From: Saprospiraceae bacterium
GTDB lineage: Bacteria > Bacteroidota > Bacteroidia > Chitinophagales > Saprospiraceae
Assembly: GCA_020848995.1 (NCBI GenBank)
Contig: JADLHA010000043.1
Coordinates: 1-48,650 of the forward strand
Length of the DNA: 48,650 nt
Reading direction: 5' to 3'
Of the stretch, positions 44,934 to 48,650 are shown one piece after another (position 1 is the first letter of the stretch; each line of letters begins with the position of its first letter). The translations under genes and the position numbers were made by a program. Under the pieces are notes generated by a model, which did no database searches, was not told the origin of the DNA, and worked only from the letters and a program-made list of their open reading frames with translations.

Positions 44934-45764
44934 TTGAAATTCCATAAAAGGACCGAAGACCCATCCCCCTATCCAAAGTTGGATCAAATGACTGTGGGTG
45001 AAATTCTGCAGGCGATGAACGCCGAAGACCACACCGTTGCGAAAGCGGTTGCGGCGGTATTGCCCGCAGTCGAATCCTTTGTCGAGCAACTCGTTTCCAA
45101 GGTGCGCGACGGCGGCCGCTTGTTTTACATCGGTGCCGGCACCAGCGGAAGGCTGGGAGTTGTTGATGCTTCTGAAATTCCTCCGACCTTCGGCGTCAGC
45201 GAAGACGTCGTCGTCGGTCTGATCGCCGGGGGCGACGGAGCCATCCGCAAAGCGGTTGAATTTGCAGAGGACAGCACCACCGCCGCCTGGGATATCCTTC
45301 AGCACTACCATGCCGGACCGGCTGATTGCGTCCTGGCCATTTCGGCCAGCGGAACCACGCCCTACGTGCTCCATGGGCTCAAGGCCTGTCGCGAACATGG
45401 GATTGTCACGGCCTGCCTCTGTTGTAACCAGGGCAGCCCGGTCAGCGCATTCGCAGATTATGCCATCGAACCTGACACCGGCCCGGAATTCCTTACCGGG
45501 AGCACACGGTTGAAAAGTGGCACTGCCCAGAAACTGGTCCTTAACATGATCTCTACCGCATTGATGCTTCGCCTGGGACACGTCCGGGGCAACAGGATGG
45601 TCGACATGCAACTCACCAATCAAAAACTCGTCCAGCGCGGCATTGCCATGCTCTGCGAACATTTTCTCTGTTCCGAGGCGGATGCCATGGAGCTGCTCAA
45701 ACGGTGGGGTTCCGTCCGGGCTGCACTCGATTCTGGCAGACCCAATTTAGGCAACAAGCAATAA
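44934..45764 (+). CDS. murQ: N-acetylmuramic acid 6-phosphate etherase
   Basis: MurQ cleaves the lactyl ether of MurNAc-6-phosphate to GlcNAc-6-phosphate in peptidoglycan recycling. The 276-residue SIS-domain protein has IGAGTSGRLGVVDASEIPPTFG with the first catalytic Glu at residue 81 and the second at E112 (KAVEFAEDS). AISASGTTPYV is the sugar-phosphate site. The start is TTG at 44934, immediately after the symporter stop (TGA). It is needed to include the conserved TEDPSPYPKLDQMT; the first ATG would remove it. anmK and other recycling genes are not in the window. Confidence 0.93.
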   Translation: MKFHKRTEDPSPYPKLDQMTVGEILQAMNAEDHTVAKAVAAVLPAVESFVEQLVSKVRDGGRLFYIGAGTSGRLGVVDASEIPPTFGVSEDVVVGLIAGGDGAIRKAVEFAEDSTTAAWDILQHYHAGPADCVLAISASGTTPYVLHGLKACREHGIVTACLCCNQGSPVSAFADYAIEPDTGPEFLTGSTRLKSGTAQKLVLNMISTALMLRLGHVRGNRMVDMQLTNQKLVQRGIAMLCEHFLCSEADAMELLKRWGSVRAALDSGRPNLGNKQ

Positions 45765-46000
45765 ACAAGCTAAAAAATCAGGGTTTCCCACTACGCAGAA
45801 TCCGGGTTTGCACCCTTGTGCAACTGTCCGCCCGGAACCTACCTTGCACCAGATTTCGACCTGTGTTGCACGGAAAATTTTATAAGCATTTAGGCAGCGA
45901 ATCTTCAACAATACAGGTCTAATCTAACGAACCGATTGCGAACGCTTTAATTTTTAGCGTGTTGTGCTATTTAATTTGCTACCATTTAAATATGCTAAAT
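45765..46000. other. Intergenic gap at the composition boundary
   Basis: No gene or RNA is seen. The base composition shifts from GC-rich to AT-rich at about 45880-45960. A near-consensus -7 box, TTAATTTG (45971-45978), precedes the next gene. Confidence 0.4.
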
Positions 46001-46771
46001 ATGAAATATTTACGCTACTTTCTTATTGCCGGCATATTTATCATCTCCATCGTCTCGTCCTGTGAAAAAAATACCGTTGAAAAACCACCAAGCTACAATA
46101 AAAGAATTTCTAAACGGAGTGCAGATCCATGTTTTGATCCATCAGGATGTACCTTGATAAAGGACGACAGTATTCATATCTTATCCCTTCCAGGATACAC
46201 TCCTTGTGGAATTAAAGTCAAATTTGACTTGTATAAATGTGATGAGTTTGTTATATCTCATAAATATGTGGTAGCAGATTTTACTGCTACAATTGACTCA
46301 ACTGATTCTGATTGTAATGGTCTAGCTTATCGTTGGGACTCCTTACTAAATTTTGCTTATGACTACGCCATCTTAAATGCAGAGCTGACCGCTTTGTACC
46401 GCGCTGCAAAAGATACACTCGAATCTCAAATTGTTAGAAACTTATTTAGTAGTTCCACATATCGTGATTCGTTTGCATGTGGTCAAGGAGGACAGACGTT
46501 TACTAGCGAATTTTACAACTCGATTTGCTTCAAAACTTACGCATACACTTACGGCTCTAATCCAGTGCATATTATACACTACAATGTGTCTTGCGGAGAA
46601 GCATGTTGTAAAAAAGAAGTATTATGGTGCTGGGATAATACTTTATCACCTCCACGCTTGATTATGCAAACCCCGTCATATACTGATTATGGAGATTGTG
46701 GTGATACTCCTGATGGACTTTGTCAGGGGGCTTGGATAAACGATTGTGATAATCTCTCCTGCGAACCTTAG
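46001..46771 (+). CDS. Cys-rich lipoprotein of unknown function
   Basis: I do not recognise the family. The 256-residue protein has a lipoprotein signal (MKYLRYFLIAGIFIIS then IVSSC) with lipid-attachment Cys at residue 21. The mature part has many Cys, several paired in the C-terminal half (SCGEACCKKEVLWCWDN), which suggests disulfides in the periplasm or on the surface. In-frame ATGs at 45992 and 46001 are both possible; 46001 gives a normal signal. Base composition is much more AT-rich than the rest of the window, as in the next gene. Confidence 0.7.
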   Translation: MKYLRYFLIAGIFIISIVSSCEKNTVEKPPSYNKRISKRSADPCFDPSGCTLIKDDSIHILSLPGYTPCGIKVKFDLYKCDEFVISHKYVVADFTATIDSTDSDCNGLAYRWDSLLNFAYDYAILNAELTALYRAAKDTLESQIVRNLFSSSTYRDSFACGQGGQTFTSEFYNSICFKTYAYTYGSNPVHIIHYNVSCGEACCKKEVLWCWDNTLSPPRLIMQTPSYTDYGDCGDTPDGLCQGAWINDCDNLSCEP

Positions 46772-46820
46772 CACAAGCCTAATCTTGTTTAACATTGTAT
46801 TCCTAAATTAAAAATACCAG

Positions 46821-46841
46821 GATTAAATATTATCTTTAATC
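46821..46841 (+). other. AT-rich hairpin between the last two genes
   Basis: GATTAAA (46821-46827) and TTTAATC (46835-46841) form a 7-bp stem with a 7-nt loop, about 20 nt before the next ATG. It may be a weak terminator or a 5' leader structure. Confidence 0.3.
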
Positions 46842-46862
46842 TTGCTATTAATTTTTTTGCCT

Positions 46863-48488
46863 ATGAAAGCTTTTCCAATTTACTTAATATTTTATTTATA
46901 CACTATTCAAGATTTGTTTTCTCAAATTGATCCATTGGGTGATGTTTTTCTCAATTCACAACCTATCTGGTCACATGTAGCAATAGATTCTTCCGCTATT
47001 GGCTATAAAGGAAGAACTGGCATGGATTATTTTTCGCTAAGTGAATATAAAATATTAGTTGTTCAGAATTCTGCCTACTTAATATATTCTAATATTTTTG
47101 AAGGTTACTCTGGCACATTTATCGAAAAAATTGATATAAATACAGGCCGATGTTTTTGGAGTAATTTTATTGATTTAAGAAATTCAATTAAAAGAGAACG
47201 AACCAAGAGATTCTTTATAAATAAAAACGGAGATTTGGAATTACTTAACTTAAGACAATCAGCAGATACTTTAATTTCTGGTATTAATGATTGGTTAACT
47301 GGTAAATTGGCAATTCACAAATACGACACATTGAGCGGAACTGAAAAATATGTCAGCTATTCGGTCATTAATGATACAAATTATTTGGAGTTTTCTTTAG
47401 ATTATAAATCTACCTTAAGAAAAAATGAGAGCGAAGGATATGACTGCTATACAATTTGGTATAGCCCTACTAGAAATAGTCTTGGGATTTCTAGAATTAA
47501 AATGGATTCAGTGGGTAAATTTCTTTCAGTGGACGCGTCGGCTGAAATATTTAAAAAATATCTTAATGGCTACGCTTATGAGGATCTTCCATTTTTTATC
47601 AATGAAGAGCAAGACACCTTAGTACGAGTATCACATACCTTTAAAAACTATCCATATATTCAAGGAGACAGTCTCGAACTATCAATTTACTATTTTGATA
47701 AAGATTTAAAGGAATTGAGAAAGTATGATATCTCTCCATTTGTGACTCAAGTTAAAGAATACCAAATACTCCCTCAAAGAGGGAGTATTCTTTTAATTAG
47801 GAGTACTGACTATTTTAATGATAATTCTGCTCCGCGAAGGAGGATTATTTCGGTAAAGCCTACTGGATTAATTGAAGAAGAAATTTTTTTTCAGAATAAG
47901 ATGCTGGATAGATACGGTGATTTTGATTCAGTTTTAAAATTAAAGAATTCACTTGGTTCATTAATCCTTTCAAGAAATAAATTTTCGGATAGTCCAAGCC
48001 AATTTAATTTTTACAAATCAGATGGCAATGGTAATATGGTCCTGGCATTGGAAGTTCCACTTAAAAATTCATACAACATTTATAATAGCAAAATGGAACA
48101 ATTGGATAATGGAAATGTTATTTTAAGCGGCAGGTATAGGAGGCGCGATGTGAATCCAGGTGAAGTAACTTTAACTGAAAGATTTATTACTTCATTATGG
48201 GATGCAAAAATGTTACAAATAAATGTTGCTACAAATGAAGAGAAAGGTCAATTGAATATTTATACATACCCCAACCCAGCAGTTAACGAATTTCAAATAA
48301 AAGGAATTCACGACAAAGATTCTGATGGCTATTTATTTGATGAATCCGGAAAAATAATTCGTAAATATTATTCAATAACATCTGATTCAAAGTACAGCAT
48401 TAAATCGCTTTTACCCGGCAAATATTTTATTCAAATCATTAATCGTAATAATCAACTACTTTTTCTCGGAACAATTGTTAAAATATAA
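46863..48488 (+). CDS. Secreted protein with T9SS type A sorting domain
   Basis: A 541-residue protein of unknown function. A signal peptide (about 1-20, ending DLFSQ) is followed by a large beta-rich region with no family I recognise; the repeated pattern of short strands could be a propeller. The last ~75 residues (from LNIYTYPNPAVNEFQI to YFIQIINRNNQLLFLGTIVKI) are a type A T9SS C-terminal sorting domain, so it is exported and probably surface-bound or released. It is very AT-rich and rich in Lys, Asn, Ile and Tyr codons. It follows the lipoprotein on the same strand with a 91-bp gap and ends just before the right-hand repeat. Confidence 0.82.
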   Translation: MKAFPIYLIFYLYTIQDLFSQIDPLGDVFLNSQPIWSHVAIDSSAIGYKGRTGMDYFSLSEYKILVVQNSAYLIYSNIFEGYSGTFIEKIDINTGRCFWSNFIDLRNSIKRERTKRFFINKNGDLELLNLRQSADTLISGINDWLTGKLAIHKYDTLSGTEKYVSYSVINDTNYLEFSLDYKSTLRKNESEGYDCYTIWYSPTRNSLGISRIKMDSVGKFLSVDASAEIFKKYLNGYAYEDLPFFINEEQDTLVRVSHTFKNYPYIQGDSLELSIYYFDKDLKELRKYDISPFVTQVKEYQILPQRGSILLIRSTDYFNDNSAPRRRIISVKPTGLIEEEIFFQNKMLDRYGDFDSVLKLKNSLGSLILSRNKFSDSPSQFNFYKSDGNGNMVLALEVPLKNSYNIYNSKMEQLDNGNVILSGRYRRRDVNPGEVTLTERFITSLWDAKMLQINVATNEEKGQLNIYTYPNPAVNEFQIKGIHDKDSDGYLFDESGKIIRKYYSITSDSKYSIKSLLPGKYFIQIINRNNQLLFLGTIVKI

Positions 48489-48502
48489 AATTCAAATAAC
48501 AT

Positions 48503-48650
48503 GGGTACCTCGAATAACCCAATTTGGATGCCAGAATGAAAAGGGATGCCTCTCTTCACTCCCTGTTGATGCCAGAATGAAAAGGGATGCCTCTCTTCAC
48601 TCCCTGTTGATGCCAGAATGAAAAGGGATGCCTCTCTTCACTCCCTGTTG
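48503..48650 (+). repeat. Leader plus 41-bp tandem array (right)
   Basis: A leader (48503-48518) matching the one at 41674-41689 is followed by three exact 41-bp units at 48528-48568, 48569-48609 and 48610-48650. The array reaches the window edge and probably continues. The unit is the reverse complement of the left array's unit (90-274) with a handful of substitutions. No spacers; not a CRISPR. Confidence 0.95.

Noticed and set aside
45704-45922. 72-codon frame across the murQ end
   Set aside because: It is out of frame with murQ and has no family or signal features.

Overview
The window looks like chromosome from a member of the Bacteroidota, most likely of the Saprospirales type. Evidence: PorX, GldA/GldF/GldG, two proteins with gliding-motility (CHU_C) C-terminal domains, a type IX secretion (T9SS) type A tail, a DUF3098 gene next to ftsX, and many genes preceded by the Bacteroidota -7 box TAnnTTTG. 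Most of the window is fairly GC-rich and gene-dense. The last two genes (about 45.95-48.49 kb) are clearly AT-rich and stand apart. The lineage call is inference from gene content; no 16S gene is present.

Layout. 1-274: end of a dispersed repeat element plus a 41-bp tandem array. 340-4444: a DoxX-like membrane protein with a suspicious in-frame stop, truA and glyA (convergent, overlapping ends), and an HD phosphohydrolase. 4505-7400: porX, a small membrane protein and tatC. 7510-12431: two tail-to-tail exported proteins with CHU_C ends, one a 1243-residue SprB-repeat adhesin. 12536-16780: hutI with a periplasmic thioredoxin-SPOR fusion, then fabH with an FMN oxidoreductase. 16810-24425: a subtilase, then a run of plus-strand genes (outer-membrane barrel, recQ, glycosyltransferase, ftsX, DUF3098, truB). 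24473-28859: gldA-gldF-gldG-DUF4340, overlapping or nearly so. 28962-34856: a zinc phospholipase C-like protein, then on the minus strand a membrane-anchored subtilase followed by a TPR-CHAT lipoprotein. 35081-39503: rbfA, recG, an ankyrin protein and a short serA. 39553-42107: repeat elements around a TMTC-like membrane/TPR protein. 42108-45764: an MFS transporter diverging from a sodium symporter-murQ pair. 46001-48488: AT-rich lipoprotein and T9SS cargo genes. 48507-48650: the 41-bp array again, in the opposite orientation, running off the window.

How the parts fit. Cell-surface traffic dominates: PorX (T9SS regulation), TatC (export), GldAFG (gliding ABC complex), and several exported or T9SS-cargo proteins. 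Housekeeping genes (truA, truB, rbfA, recG, recQ, glyA, serA, fabH, ftsX) lie between them. The symporter-murQ pair suggests uptake and use of N-acetylmuramic acid-type sugars.

Most interesting leads: (1) a composite repeat family built from a leader, a variable number of 41-bp units and a ~100-bp core with inverted ends, present at both window edges and in two internal intergenic regions; (2) the membrane subtilase plus TPR-CHAT lipoprotein pair, a possible two-protease cell-envelope system; (3) the AT-rich cassette bordered by the repeat; (4) an apparent nonsense codon near the end of the DoxX gene.
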